Source: Petrosia ficiformis
Lineage: Eukaryota; Porifera; Demospongiae; Haplosclerida; Petrosiidae
Direction: 5' to 3'
NCBI GenBank assembly: GCA_947044365.1
Contig: OX345638.1
Span: 1,935,701-1,999,700 of the forward strand
DNA length: 64,000 bases
The notes under the pieces were generated by a model that searched no databases, was not told where the DNA came from, and saw nothing but the letters and a program-made list of their open reading frames with translations. Positions 35,621 through 49,069 of the stretch are shown in pieces (within the stretch, counting starts at the first letter, position 1; each line of letters starts with the position of its first letter). The position numbers were made by a program, and so were the translations under genes.

Positions 35621-36400
35621 CACCTGAGGCAAATGAAAAATGAAAAAATGAGTTGCCTCAGGTGGGATTCGAACCCACGACACTCTGCACTCCGGACAGA
35701 TGCACTTACCAACTGAGCTACCAAGGCAGCTCAGCTGGCAGGGTCCAAATCAAACATCTCACTCATAATGTACATGTACTCATACTATACACAGTAGTAC
35801 ATTACTGATTTCATATATATGTACATGTACATGTATATGTAATCAGTAATGTAGTACATTACTGATTTCATATATATGTACATGTACATGTATATGTAAT
35901 CAGTAATGTACTACTGTGTATAGTATGAGTACATGTACATGTATTGCTATAGATGTGCTATATTAAGTAAGTATACATGTATATGTAATCAGTAATGTAC
36001 TACTGTGTATAGTATGAGTACATGTACATGTATTGCTATAGATGTGCTATATTAAGTAAGTATACATGTATATGTAATCAGTAATGTACTACTGTGTATA
36101 GTATGAGTACATGTACATGTATTGCTATAGATGTGCTATATTAAGTAAGTATACATGTATATGTAATCAGTAATGTACTACTGTGTATAGTATTAGTACA
36201 TGTGCTATAGATGTGCTACATGTATATTAAGTAAGTATACATGTATATGTAATCAGTAATGTACTACTGTGTATAGTATTAGTACATGTACATGTATTGC
36301 TATAGATGTGCTATATTAAGTAAGTATACATGTATATGTAATCAGTAATGTACTACTGTGTATAGTATGAGTACATGTACATGTATTGCTATAGATGACC
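35520..36400. repeat. 88-bp satellite array with inverted arm
   Basis: Five to six direct units of 88 bp (containing 'tgctatagatgtgctatatt' and 'gtaatcagtaatgtactact') run from about 35880 to 36400. The reverse-complement unit lies at 35525-35830, so the array starts with a large palindrome. Copy B of the SINE is inserted in the inverted arm. Confidence 0.85.
35570..35766 (-). mobile_element. tRNA-derived SINE-like repeat, copy B
   Basis: Same family as 1717-1938, with the tRNA-like part at 35654-35727 on the minus strand. It is inserted inside an 88-bp satellite unit: 'atatagcacatctatagcaa' on its left and 'tgtactcatactatacacag' on its right are two parts of one unit read in reverse. The leader is truncated compared with copies A and D. 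Confidence 0.75.
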
Positions 36401-36539
36401 AATCAGATTGCAACATTTTAACAGTCTATCATCTGTAGATTATTACTTGTACATGTTGAACATACATACATGTATATATGTACATATACATTCTACATGT
36501 ACTACATGTAGAATGTAAATCCTCTTCTCTGAGGATATA

Positions 36540-36830
36540 GTACATGTACATGTGTACATGTAATTACATGTACACATATAGTACAAGTACATGTACATTG
36601 TACATAACACACACAAGTACTTGTTGTAAATACATGTACACGTACATGTGTACATGTAATTACATGTACACATATAGTACAAGTACATGTACATTGTACA
36701 TAACACACACAAGTACTTGTTGTAAATACATGTACACGTACATGTGTACATGTAATTACATGTACATTGTACATAACACACAGAAGTACTTGTTGTAAAT
36801 ACATGTAATTACATGTACAGAATGTACATT
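36540..36830 (+). repeat. 97-bp tandem repeat x 3
   Basis: Three units with 'tgtacatgtaattacatgta' and 'cacacacaagtacttgttgt'. The open frames across them are cysteine/tyrosine-rich artefacts. Confidence 0.85.
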
Positions 36831-37353
36831 GTTGTTCATGAAACAGATTATATGCACATAACACATACTGTACATACAGATGTACATGTACATATGTAGC
36901 ATAGCAATAACATTTCCTTGTACCAACTGTTATGTATATACATTACAAACTGTGCAATGATGACCATATATGGTAAACCCAAAAGTAACAGTTAAAAGTG
37001 TATTACAACACAGATGTAAAAACAAAGATATAACTAATCAAAACTAATTAAGAAAGCTGTACAATGCCAGGTGCTATTAGTATACCGAGATTGAGTTTAT
37101 TTACTTACATACATACCTATGAAACCATGTACATGGAGGTGGATTAAGCTGTTACCATGGTGATTAATTATCATGCTGTATATATTATAGTATTGATACT
37201 GTTACCATAGCAATTATCATCAAGAAATACATGTAATAGTGGCTTGAACTAAAGATACATGTACTATTAAGAAAAGACACTGTTCACATGTGACATGGAG
37301 TATAAATCTGTAACCATAGCAACTAAAAAACAATCACATATTGTTTTCCTTAC

Positions 37354-37519
37354 CGTATCTCTGAGCAGTTAAGAATTTTGATTCTTCTTCTGCACGACTA
37401 CATGTAGATCTGTTGGTATAAAATTTTAAAATATCAACTACAGCTTGTGGATTTTTCTTCTTTTCTTCTCGACTAATACCAGAGTTTTGTAAAAGTTTTG
37501 CCCATGCTTCCGGCATACC
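37354..37519 (-). CDS. p21-activated kinase (PAK) exon, orphan fragment
   Basis: Minus-strand exon between 'ccttgtccag' and 'gtaagg'. It encodes 'GMPEAWAKLLQNSGISREEK', 'KKNPQAVVDILKFYTNR' and then a polar linker. This matches the end of the p21-binding/autoinhibitory region of PAK serine/threonine kinases (the 'P..W..LL..S.I...E..KNPQAV.DVL.FY' pattern). It has no stop and good splice sites. Neither the CRIB motif upstream nor a kinase domain downstream is visible within 3 kb, so it is either a gene with long introns or a captured exon. Confidence 0.65.
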
Positions 37520-37620
37520 CTGGACAAGGGAAGTGTGTGAACAACAGAGAAAGTTTAAGAACGTCACATGATATAGCTTGCAGAAAGGGGGACTCTCTTT
37601 TGCAAACATATTTTAATGAA

Positions 37621-37755
37621 GTGGTGTTTTAGTTTGACAATAATGACCACTATTAGCTATAGTTATAGTTAATTAACTAAAATAATATTAGGCTTACCAA
37701 AAGGGTTTTAGTTTTAGTTATTAACTAAAGTGCCCATTATTGGCCATTTTCCATT
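37621..37755. mobile_element. Partial TAGTGTTGT-family MITE
   Basis: Begins 'gtggtgttttagtttgacaa' and holds the 'ttagttatagttaattaact' block, then breaks off into the adjacent satellite. Confidence 0.5.
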
Positions 37756-37764
37756 ACAATGTAC

Positions 37765-38360
37765 CAGAAACATGTACACATACATGTAGTTATATACATG
37801 TAATACATGTACATATACATGTAGTTATATACATGTAATACATATACATATACATGTAGTTATATGCAGGTAATACATGTACATAATTATACATATGCAT
37901 ATACATGTAGTTATATACATGTAATACATGTAATACATGTACATATACATGTAGTTATATGCAGGTAATACATGTACATATACATATACATGTAGTTATA
38001 TACATGTAATACATGTACATATACATGTAGTTATATACATGTAATACATGTACATATACATGTAGTTATATACATGTAATACATATACATATACATGTAG
38101 TTATATGCAGGTAATACATGTACATAATTATACATATACATATACATGTAGTTATATACATGTAATACATGTAATACATGTACATATACATGTAGTTATA
38201 TGCAGATAATACATGTACATATACATATACATGTAGTTATATACATGTAATACATGTACATATACATGTAGTTATATATACATGCAATACATGTATATAT
38301 ACATGTAGTTATATGCATAATTACAAACATGTACATATACATGCACATGTAGTTACATGT
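37765..38360 (+). repeat. TACATGTA-rich satellite
   Basis: About 16 units of 30-45 bp of the form 'acatgtagttatatacatgt' plus 'aatacatgtacatat'. Larger blocks of about 250 bp are repeated. Confidence 0.85.
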
Positions 38361-38749
38361 ATATACATGTACATGTATTATATAATTATTATAATTATAG
38401 TTCGTAACGATATGTAAATAATAATTATTATTTAAAATTATAATTCTTGTTTACATTGATACACCATGTTACAATGAAAACTAAATTCACAAATACAATC
38501 AATAACAAACTATCTCACTTGTCTCTTCTCGTAGGATTTACACAATTTCTAATCTATCATTTGGTTCATTGAACAGCTAATGAGTACATTATCATAATGT
38601 ACAAACAAACTTAATAGATGAACACTTTTTTAAATGGGAGGCATAAAAACATTTAGTACATGTACATGTACATGTGCACTGTACATGTATATTGTATGAA
38701 TAATTATTATACATGTACATGTAGTTTAGTTTAGTTGCATGGACACACA

Positions 38750-39405
38750 AAGAGAGACACAGACATACAGTGAGACACCAGAGCAGACACACAGCCATAC
38801 AACATGTACAGATAGACACACAGAGACATACATACAGTGAGACACCAGAGCAGACACACAGACATACAGTGAGACACCAGAGCAGACACAGTGAGACACA
38901 CAGAGACATACAACATGTACAGATAGACACACAGAGACATACATACAGTGAGACACACAGAGACACACAGAGAAATATACACATAGAGAGACACATACAC
39001 AGAGAGAAATACACAGACAGACACACAGAGGCATACATGTACACATACATGTACATATACATGTACAAATACATGTACATGTACACAGACAGACACACAG
39101 AGACATACATGTACACATACATATACATGTACACAGACATGTACACAGACAGACACACAGAGACATACATGTACACATACATGTACATGTTCATGCACAA
39201 AGACATGTACACAGACAGACACACAGAGACATACGTGTACACATACATGTACATGTTCATGTACAAAGACATGTACACAGACAGAAACACAGATACATGT
39301 ACATACACGTACACATACATGTACACAGACAGACACACAGAGATTCATGCAGACATAAACAGAGAGGCATACAGACATACACAAATGCATATACACATAC
39401 ATGTA
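38750..39405 (+). repeat. Minisatellite of cagacacacagagacatac units
   Basis: The array has two zones: 38750-39010 (gagacaccagagcagacaca) and 39010-39405 (acagacagacacacagagac plus 'atacatgtacacatacatgt'). All frames are open on one or both strands; the long predicted cysteine/valine-rich proteins are not credible genes. Confidence 0.85.
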
Positions 39406-39419
39406 CACAAATGGGAATA

Positions 39420-39871
39420 ATTATAAAATATTTTGGCCATAACACTTGGCAGGATTGACTATACAAGGATACATGTCTCTTTACTTATTAATAGCAGCTG
39501 TATATGTACATATACACTCTAAAACATATAATAAGCATTATTAATGATCTCATCATGTACTTGTACAACTATGATTGGTGTAAATGTATATATATATAGA
39601 CTAAACATGAACATATTACATGTACATACATGTATTACATGTACAGGCACATGTATGTAGAAATGCATGTAAGTACATGTACATTGTATTTGCATGTACA
39701 GGTCATATGCATGTTAGCTTTTCGAAAACCTGAACATCAATTATCAGGGGCATTAAATAGAATTGAATTACTAATGTATACATGTACATGTACTGTTTGC
39801 TACCAATCATGTGACCTATGGCCAATCAGAGCTCTAAAAACTAATGTCACAGTACTTTTAATAACTTTGCT
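39420..39871. other. Left boundary region of duplication copy 2
   Basis: No exon is recognised; ACATGT motifs are scattered through it. The corresponding part of copy 1 lies outside the window, so the left junction cannot be placed. Confidence 0.4.
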
Positions 39872-40439
39872 TAACTCTACTATTGAAGTTCCAGATGATA
39901 GATTACATGTAAATGTGCTTTGAAATATACTGAAATATACTGAAATATACTGATTAGACTCACAGTAAATCCCCCTGTGATTGGATCAAATCCTACATGT
40001 ACAGTATGTTCAAAATCAACTGGAGATGAGATAGTTGGTCGACCAGATTTCACTAGAAAGGTAGAGAAGATACAGTATTCGTCGAGTGAAGAATGAATTG
40101 GGTGACAATCTACTAAGATTTGCTGTAGTTAGTATAGTACTTGTATGTATGTATATGTACATGTATGTATATGTACGTACATGTACATGCATGTACATGT
40201 ACATGTATGTATATGTATGTATATGTACATGTATGTGTACATGTATGAATATGTATGTACATGTATGTATATGTATACGTACTTGACAGACTAAAATATT
40301 GCATGTACTATATTGGGGTAGAGACTTTGTGTTAATTATGTATCACTTGTGAAGTGTAGTTATAACTCCACATCACTAATGTGCATTTTACATGTAGTTA
40401 CTATTGTCATATTCATCATTACTGTCCCATTATCACAAT

Positions 40440-41110
40440 CATCACTATTGTCGCATTAGTCACTACTATTACATTAGTCACTACTATCACATTAGTCACT
40501 ACTATCACATTAGTCACTACTATCATATTAGTCACTACTATCACATTAGTCACTACTATCGCATTAGTCACTACTATCACATCAGTCACTACTATCACAT
40601 TAGTCACTACTATCACATCAGTCACTACTATCACATTATTCACTACTATCACATTAATCACTATTAGTCACTACTATCACATTAGTCACTACTATCACAC
40701 TATTCACTACTATCACATTAATCACATTAGTCACTACTATCACATCGGTCACTACTATCACACTATTCACCACTATCACATTAATCACTATCAGTCACTA
40801 CTATCACATTAATCCCTATTATTCACTACTATCACATTAGTCACTACTATCACATCGGTCACATTATTCACCACTATCACATTAATCACTATTAGTCACT
40901 ACTATCACATTAATCACTACTATCACATCGGTCACTACTATCACACTATTCACCACTATCACATTAATCACTATTAGTCACTACTATCACATTATTCACT
41001 ACTATCATATTACTGATATTAATCACACTTACTATCACATTAGTCACTACTATCATATTAATCATACTTACTATCACAGTAGTCACTACTGCCCTAATGT
41101 CACATTATTC
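40440..41110 (+). repeat. 18-bp minisatellite, copy 2
   Basis: Counterpart of the array at 537-1078 in the duplicated block, with about seven more units. Same unit and same intron position. Confidence 0.9.
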
Positions 41111-41796
41111 ACTATTGTACAGTAGTACGTTATACATAGTTCATTATTATTCATACTTGTAACACAAAGGTTGTACCTCATTTTATCTTGTATTTAGGCT
41201 AAATCTGACTCAATAGATGCACTTGAAGAGTATCGGAACAGATCTGAACCTACATTTCTCATGATATCAGTGAGTGATTTCATTTTTAGATTTATAATTA
41301 TTACAAGGAATCTACTGTTAGGCCGGTGTACTAGTTGGAGTAGTTCATGGTTGTAAGGGACCAGAATTAGAGAGATTGTTGAAGGAAAGACTACAGCATG
41401 AACACAAAGTGCTAGAAGGAGAAGCAGAGAGAACGGCTGTATGATCTGTGTCCCTACATATCTCTATCTGTCTATCTCTATTCTCACTCAACATGTATCT
41501 ATTCCTACTCACTGTATATCTCTGTATACATGTATCTCTATTCTTTCTATTTACATGTATTTCTATCCATTCTCTTTATCTATCTATCTATCTATTCTCT
41601 CTATCTATCCTTCCCTATATCTCTATCTATCCTTCTTTATTTCCATTCTCTTTTTCTCTATCTATCTCTCTCTCTCTCTCTCTCTCTCAGATAATCGATG
41701 AGGCACTGAAGGAAGAGGTTATAATACCTGATGATGAAGAAGAAGAGGAAGAAGAGACCCAGGAGACAAAGATAGGTAACACTATATTACATACAT

Positions 41797-42009
41797 GATA
41801 ATACTGAGATGAGAGAAAGAAAGAAAGAAAGAAAAACACCTGAGGCAAATGAAAAATGAAAAAATGAGTTGCCTCAGGTGGGATTCGAACCCACGACACT
41901 CTGCACTCCGGACAGATGCTCTTACCAACTGAGCTACCAAGGCAGCTTAGCTGGCAGGGTCCGAATCAAACATCTCACTCATACACCTGTGTGAACAGGC
42001 TAACTAAAC
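41797..42009 (-). mobile_element. tRNA-derived SINE-like repeat, copy C
   Basis: Duplicate-block counterpart of the element at 1717-1938, with the tRNA-like region at 41870-41943 on the minus strand and the same 3' hairpin and (TTTC)n tail, here shorter. Confidence 0.75.
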
Positions 42010-42539
42010 TGGTATACATGTACATGTGCATAGTAAATACAGTAATAGGGCCTCATAAAGATGGATGGGGGAGAGCTAAACCCGTTTAATAGAAAAATAC
42101 ATTTGAAAGTTGTATTGAAGGCAGTGTTTTTGATAAGCTCATATGGCACACCATTGCCCCAAAGAGCTTCTTATTTGGCACTGCACAGTTCTTTTTTTGG
42201 GCCAGTGGTGCAGTTAATTATGATTATATTGTCACTAACAGCATTAACTTTTTGTTAATTGGCTCAAGATGTATTCCCAAAGCACACACACTAACCATTG
42301 TTGAGCCAATTTGGCCCATGCTTCAAAACTCTGTTCTACAATATAATTCATATCTGTCATAGTTAGGTTCGCACATAATTATTACATGTACATTGTATAT
42401 ACATGTGTACATGTATATCAATATATTCAGAGCCCACTAAGAAGCAAGTCACAGTGCTGGTTATTAAACCTGATATTGTTAGAGAAGGGAAAGTAGATGA
42501 GATTATTGAAAAGGTGAATATATGATTTTATAGATGATT

Positions 42540-42579
<40 letters not shown>

Positions 42580-42852
42580 TATAATACATTACAATAATTG
42601 TAGAATAGAGTTAGATACATGTAGATAGATAAGGAGGGGTAGATAGATAGAGTAGATAGAAATACATGTACAGAGATATAAGTAGAATGATAATATGTAA
42701 TGTATGTACATGTATAATAATTAGCTTTTATATTAGCTAAGACATTATCCCTTTAGGCCCTAACAGAGATATATAAATGAATGCTAATTATAATCTATAT
42801 AGATGTATTGTATTGAGAAAAGTAATCATATTATATTCATGTGTACATGTAG

Positions 42853-42945
42853 TTGGAAACTGAAGGATATGAAATATTGAATCAAGAAGAAAGACAACTT
42901 TCAAAAGAAGAGGCTGCAGAGTTTTATAAACAACATGAGAACTCT
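42853..42945 (+). CDS. NDK-domain exon present only in copy 2
   Basis: This is a 93-nt phase-0 exon between a TAG acceptor and GTAAGT donor. It encodes a typical NDK segment with 'GYEIL' and 'LSKEEAAEFY', the helix after the first strand of the domain. It joins in frame to 42431-42513 and 44002-44036. The corresponding part of copy 1 (around 2797) is missing together with its flanking intron sequence, so copy 1 has lost a whole exon without a frame change. Confidence 0.8.
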
Positions 42946-43724
42946 GTAAGTTATCACTTGTCAGTTTAATATTCCAGTTATATATATAGATAGATATGGG
43001 TAGTTTCCTCGTTATGATAATAACACACTTATCCTGTTTGAAAGCTATCGCTAAAAAAGTACTATAATGTACATGTATGTACATGTATTTATGTACATGT
43101 ATGTGTATGTACATTGTATGTATGTATGTATGTATGTATGTATGTACATGTATATATGTATGTATGTATGTATGTATGTAAGTGTATGTATGTATGTATC
43201 AGGGTATAAACGAAGGTGATTTTTACACCTTCAAAGGTTTGTTTCAACTAGAACAAGAAGGTTCATGAAGGTGTAACACTATGAATGTGTTAACTTTGTA
43301 CCTATACAAGTGTTTATCTAATGGGAGACCTCTTAATTCAGAAGATGGCAGATGAGATTCAGTACATTCTGGTTTTGAAAGTCCACACTCTTGTCCCTGG
43401 TCTCTTCACTCTCAGCCATTATCAATCTCCATGTGACAAATGTAATAATCAATTAAAAGTTATAAATAATTATTGCAGCAAATAATTAACCATGTGTTAA
43501 TTGCGAACCTTTGTGGAATGGATTCTATCTTCGAAGGTAAGGAATTATAACGAACCTTCGAATGTTACCACCTTTGTTTATGCCCTGGTATGTATGTATG
43601 TATGTATGTATGTATGTATGTATGTATGTATGTACATGTATGTATGTATGTATGTACATGTATGTAGTTATAGCGATTGGGCGCAATAGTTATACATGTA
43701 GTTAGAATTAGGGCTCCTCTGATT

Positions 43725-43910
43725 GAAATACTTGACCAGGAATCAGGGGGTCCTGGGTTCAAATGCTTCACCAGGAATCAGGGTGTCCTGGGTTCAAATA
43801 CTTCACCAGGAATCAGGGGGTCCTGGGGTTCAAATGCTTCACCAGGAATCAGGGGGTCCTGGGTTCAAATACTTCACCAGGAATCAGAAGGTCCTGGGTT
43901 CAAATCTCAA
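43725..43910 (+). repeat. 35-bp minisatellite, copy 2
   Basis: Counterpart of 3070-3265 in the second duplicate block; the units are slightly rearranged ('acttcaccag' replaces 'acttgaccag' in several). Confidence 0.8.
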
Positions 43911-44324
43911 CTGCTTCTCTATTAGTTATACATGTATCTTACTATTAACTCTTAATATTATTTATATGCTTTGTTAATAAAGTCTGAACCTCTCATTTTA
44001 GGAACATTTTGAAGAGCTAATTGAATTCATGAGCAGGTAAAGATCTCACAGAACAAGAAATACTTCTTGCATCACACACACACACACACACACACATAAT
44101 TATATATAATTATATACACACACACACAAATACATTCTATAGTGGTCCTTGTATGACTCTAGTGTTAACTAAAGGCGATACTGGAGAGGGTATTATTGAA
44201 AGAGTAAGACGGTTTATTGGTCCACCAGATGTTGACCAGGCTAAACAAGAGGCTCCTGATAGGTGAGTCAGACTACAACACAGTTCATGCACTTCGTTCT
44301 CATGTACTATTAAGTATTAACTAC

Positions 44325-44790
44325 TATTGTTACTAATAATAGACTACATTGCAACATTTGTAAGTGTTACTAATAATAGACCATTGACTATAATATCATT
44401 ACTAGTAATATTATTAGTAACACCCAGTCAATAGTCTATTATTAGTAACACTCAGTCAATAGTCTATTATTAGTAACACCTAGTCAGTAGTCTATTATTA
44501 GTAACACTCACGATAGTCTATTATTAGTAACACCTAGTCAGTAGTCTATTATTAGTAACACCCAGTCAATAGTCTATTATTAGTAACACTCAGTCAATAG
44601 TCTATTATTAGTAACACCTAGTCAGTAGTTGTAACACTCAGTCAATAGTCTATTATTAGTAACACTCAGTCAATAGTCTATTATTAGTAACATTCAGTCA
44701 ATAGTCTATTATTAGTAACACCTAGTCAGTAGTTGTAACACTCAGTCAATAGTCTATTATTAGTAACATTCAGTCAATAGTCTGCCACAT
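44325..44790 (+). repeat. 28-bp minisatellite, forward orientation, copy 2
   Basis: Shorter counterpart of 3655-4500, same unit and same intron. Confidence 0.9.
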
Positions 44791-45178
44791 GTATTAGTAA
44801 TTTTTAACTGTATGTAATGTTAAAGCCCATAGTGCATCATAATTATACTCACTTAATTATTGTATATATTATTTATGTAGTTTGTGGTATACACTTCACT
44901 CTGTACTTTGCTTCAATGTAATATGACACCTTTGAGGCTCCAGTGTTTGTGTTTTGTAGTTAATTATTGTGGTTATAATGAGGTCCTGTTTTAAGTGTTT
45001 TGCCTTTTTGTAAGTATCAAGGTTCTGGTCTGATGATTTAGGGGATGGTTATGATTTATTGTACTGCAGAACTATAATATTATTATACTGTTGTCAGTAT
45101 AATTATAATATATAATATATGTATATATAATATATATATATATTATATATATATTATATATATATATAATATATATAT

Positions 45179-45237
<59 letters not shown>

Positions 45238-45737
45238 TGTATGTAATATATATTGTAAGCTAATAGGACCTATATGCAAGGGCTATATCACATCTGAGGA
45301 CACAAAACAAAGGTCCTATATGCAGTATAGGACTAATAGGTCCTATATATTGTATATAGTATGCTAATACTATATACAATATATTGTATGATGGTGACAT
45401 CTCCTGCATAGTGTGCATGTGGGAAGGTAATATATAGGACTCACCACATCAAAGGGATAATGTCACCATCATACTATATTATATATATATATATAATATA
45501 TAATGTATTTCATTTCCATAGTTTAAGAGCTCAATATGGTACAGATATTAAACAGAACGCTATTCACGCTAGTGACTCTACAGAAACTTCAGCTAGAGAG
45601 CTAGCATTCTTCTTTCCCAATTATAATATTTCTTGGGTTCCTGGAACAGAACCACCAATTCAATGAACATTGGCTCTAATCAGACCAAGTGCATTTCAAG
45701 ATCATAAAGGTGTGTATGTACATACATGTATACACTG

Positions 45738-45955
45738 CCTAGTATTAAGTTAGCCTGTTCTCACTGGCGTATGAGATGTTTGATTCGGACCCTGCCAGCT
45801 GAGCTGCCTTGGTAGCTCAGTTGGTAGAGCATCTGTCTGAAGTACAGAGTGTCGTGGGTTCGAATCCCACCTGAGGCAACTCTCATTTTTCATTTTTCCA
45901 TTGCCTCAGGTGTCTTTCTTTCTTTCTTTCTTTCTGTCTACATCTCTGATAACAT
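45738..45955 (+). mobile_element. tRNA-derived SINE-like repeat, copy D, with target-site duplication
   Basis: The full element carries its tRNA-like region at 45806-45878 on the plus strand: acceptor, D, anticodon and T stems all pair, and the loop is CTGAAGT, giving anticodon GAA. It is followed by the 3' hairpin and (TTTC)n. The 13-bp sequence 'catgtatacactg' occurs directly before (45725-45737) and after (45956-45968) the element, and only once in the empty site of copy 1 near 5388. This is clean evidence of retrotransposition after the duplication. Confidence 0.85.
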
Positions 45956-46074
45956 CATGTATACACTGTATATGTAATTATTGTTCCATTTTTGAAGTTT
46001 AAATTCTATGTTCATAATTTAATATCTTTACTACCTTTCACTTACTATGAAGTAATATCATTCACATTTCAGCT

Positions 46075-46405
46075 TCATTATTGAGTTACAGTATAATCAT
46101 GTATTAATCTTGTGATATTAAACTATACACTATAGTACATTAAGTTATTGAGTTACAATATAATCATGTATTAACCTTATGATATTAAACTATACACTAT
46201 AGTACATATAAGTTATTGAGTTACAGTATAATCATGTATTAACCTTATGACATTAAACTATACACTATAGTACATATAAGTTATTGAGTTACAGTATAAT
46301 CATGTATTAATCTTATGACATTAAACTATACACTATATTACATATAAGTTATTGAGTTACAGTATAATCATGGATTAATTTTATGACATTAAACTATACA
46401 CTACA
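46075..46405 (+). repeat. 68-bp minisatellite, forward orientation, copy 2
   Basis: Five units, counterpart of 5603-5940. Confidence 0.9.
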
Positions 46406-47192
46406 TGTACATGTATATATTACATATAAACTCATCACACCATAATTTTGAGGTCATCATGTATGTGAACAGACTCTAGATATTCTAGAGTGTCAAAAAA
46501 ATTAATGAACTTTCTTTACTTTATTTTAAACAGATGCCATTTTGGCTAAAATAGAAGAAGCTGGTTTCACAATAGCTATGAGTAAAGAACTCACCCTCAC
46601 TAAAGAAGAAGCAGCTTAATTCTATAAAGAACAAGAAGAGAAAGAATATTTTGATTCTCTGTGTACTCACATGTCTAATGGACCTATGATGGCACTATGT
46701 TTAGCAAGAGAGAATGCTGTAGAGAAATGGAGGGAGCTATTAGGGCCTATTGAAGTGGAAAAGGCAAAAGATGAGGCGGCACCAGAATCGTAAGTGATTA
46801 TATGCATGTACTTGTGTCTGGCATATACATATATTTGTGTGTACGTACATAGATACATTAACATACAAAGTAATACAAACATACATTTATGTGTACATGT
46901 ACCTAATGTATATACATAGGCACATATACATACATACATGTACATGTACATGGATACATTAACATACAAACTATTACAAAGTAATACATACATACATTTA
47001 TGTGTACATGTACCTAATGTAATATACATAGGTACATGTACATGTACATACATACATGTACATGTACATAGGTTAGGTACATGTACATACATACATGTAC
47101 ATGTACATAAGTTAGTTACATGTACATACATACATGTATACATAACTGTACATAAATAGAGATATGTAATAATATTTTTATACATACATTCT

Positions 47193-47462
47193 AGTGTTGT
47201 ATTAGTTAACTATAACTAAAAACCCTTTTAGTAAGGCGTAGTGACTTTTAGTTAACTAAACTATAACTAAATTACAAGTCTATTGTAGTAACTATAACTA
47301 TCTAAAATGGAAAATGGGGTACTTTTAATTAGTTAACTAAAACTAGTTAGCCTAAAATTGTTTTAGTTAATTAACTACATGTATAACTAAAACCGTGATA
47401 AACTAGGCATACTATAACTATAACTAAAAGTGGTCATTATTGTCAAACTAAAACAACACTAA
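47193..47462. mobile_element. Palindromic MITE, TAGTGTTGT family, copy 2
   Basis: Counterpart of 6703-7004 in the second block, with internal differences of a few tens of bases. Confidence 0.6.
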
Positions 47463-48172
47463 TACATTCATACATACATTGTATGTACATGTACATGTAT
47501 ACAAATAGATATAATATTATACACATACATGTACATATACACATACATATATCCTTTAGTTTAAGAGCACAATTTAGTATGGATGGTTCTGATGATAATG
47601 GTTTACACGGAGCTCAAAATGAATTAGAAGCAGAGAAAGAAATTCAATATTTCTTTCCTAAAGAACAGACTGTTGCAGTTATCAAACCTAACTCTGTGGA
47701 TCAGAAAGGTTTGTACAAGTGTATGTATGCCTATCTGTATGTATGTGTATATGTGTATGTATGTATGTATGTGTATGTATGGATGTGTGTATGTATGTAT
47801 GTATGTGTATGTATGGATGTATGTATGTATGGATGTATGTATGGATGTATGTATGTATGTATGGATGTATGTATATATGTATGTATGTATATATGCATCT
47901 ACATACATGTATGTGCTCAGTATGAGCTTATTATTAATCAATTATAGAGGCAATTATTAAGAAGATTGAAGAAAGTGGTTTTAAAGTTTCTTTATCCAAA
48001 GAACAACATTTAACTAAAGATGTTGCCAGTCAGTTATATGGTGATCATCAGGGTAGTGAATATTTTAATGATCTTACTGACTTCATGAGCAGGTATATCT
48101 ATGTGTGTGTGGTCATTTTATATAGTACATTATAGTCTGTTCACAATCATGATATCAAAATTATGATGTTTT

Positions 48173-48305
48173 TATATGTACTATAGTGTATAGTTTAATG
48201 TCATAAGGTTAATACATGATTATACTGTAACTCAATAACTTATATGTACTATAGTGTATAGTTTAATGTCATAAGGTTAATACATGATTATACTGTAATT
48301 CAATA
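48173..48305 (-). repeat. 68-bp minisatellite, reverse orientation, copy 2 (contracted)
   Basis: Two units only, against eleven at the same place in copy 1 (7735-8485). Confidence 0.9.
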
Positions 48306-48669
48306 ATGAAGCAATGTACATGTATTTTAGTCTAGCATAGTTTACAACATTTCGGTGTGTGTTCGCTAGTATAATTTAATTATCATTATAATTATGTATA
48401 CATACATGTTTATCATGACTAAGTTGTCTAATAATGTATATACATATAGTGTATTATATATTAATATAATTAAAGTAATATTATATATCTACATGTATGG
48501 TATATACATAATTATATATAAGACCAGACATGTTTGTTATGTATTTTTTGGTGTGTGGGACCTGTTTCTGGTCAGAATGCTCCAGTACATGTTAACAGCC
48601 CTTACCATGGGCAGGTAAATGTATTGTGTGTATAATATATGAAAGTATGAATGTGTAATTATGTATAAA

Positions 48670-48965
48670 TAGGTGTGTTGATTAGGGTAGATATTACAAG
48701 GCATATGTATATATCTTGTCTATATGACTGTGGATAAATACATGTAGGTGTGTTGATTAGGGTAGATATTACAAGGCATATGTATATATCTTGTCTATAT
48801 GACTGTGGATAAATACATGTAGGTGTGTTGATTAGGGTAGATATTACAAGGCATATGTATATATCTTGTCTATATGACTGTGGATAAATACATGTAGGTG
48901 TGTTGATTAGGGTAGATATTACAAGGCATATGTATATATCTTGTCTATATGACTGTGGATAAACA
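48670..48965 (+). repeat. 75-bp x 4 tandem repeat, specific to copy 2
   Basis: Four units containing 'gtgttgattagggtagatat', starting 75 bp apart (48672, 48747, 48822, 48897). Copy 1 has a single unit at 8847. Confidence 0.9.
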
Positions 48966-49069
48966 TGTTTACTTCACTAAATAATATAATATAATTATTG
49001 AAAAAGTTTTGAGTTCAAATTTCCAATATTCATTAAGTATAGAATATGGTAACACATACATGGGAACTA

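Noticed and set aside
38592..39420. Long Cys/Tyr/Val-rich and Arg/His-rich ORFs (up to 248 codons) on both strands
   Set aside because: They are translations of a short-period minisatellite; several frames are open at once and no domain or splice context exists.
40016..40304. Tyr/Thr-rich ORFs near 145-436 and 40016-40304
   Set aside because: Produced by (TATG/TACATG)n tracts; present on both strands.
45806..45878. A functional tRNA-Phe(GAA) gene
   Set aside because: The cloverleaf folds and the loop reads GAA, but it sits inside a SINE-like repeat whose other copies read GGA with C33, and the body does not resemble eukaryotic tRNA-Phe.
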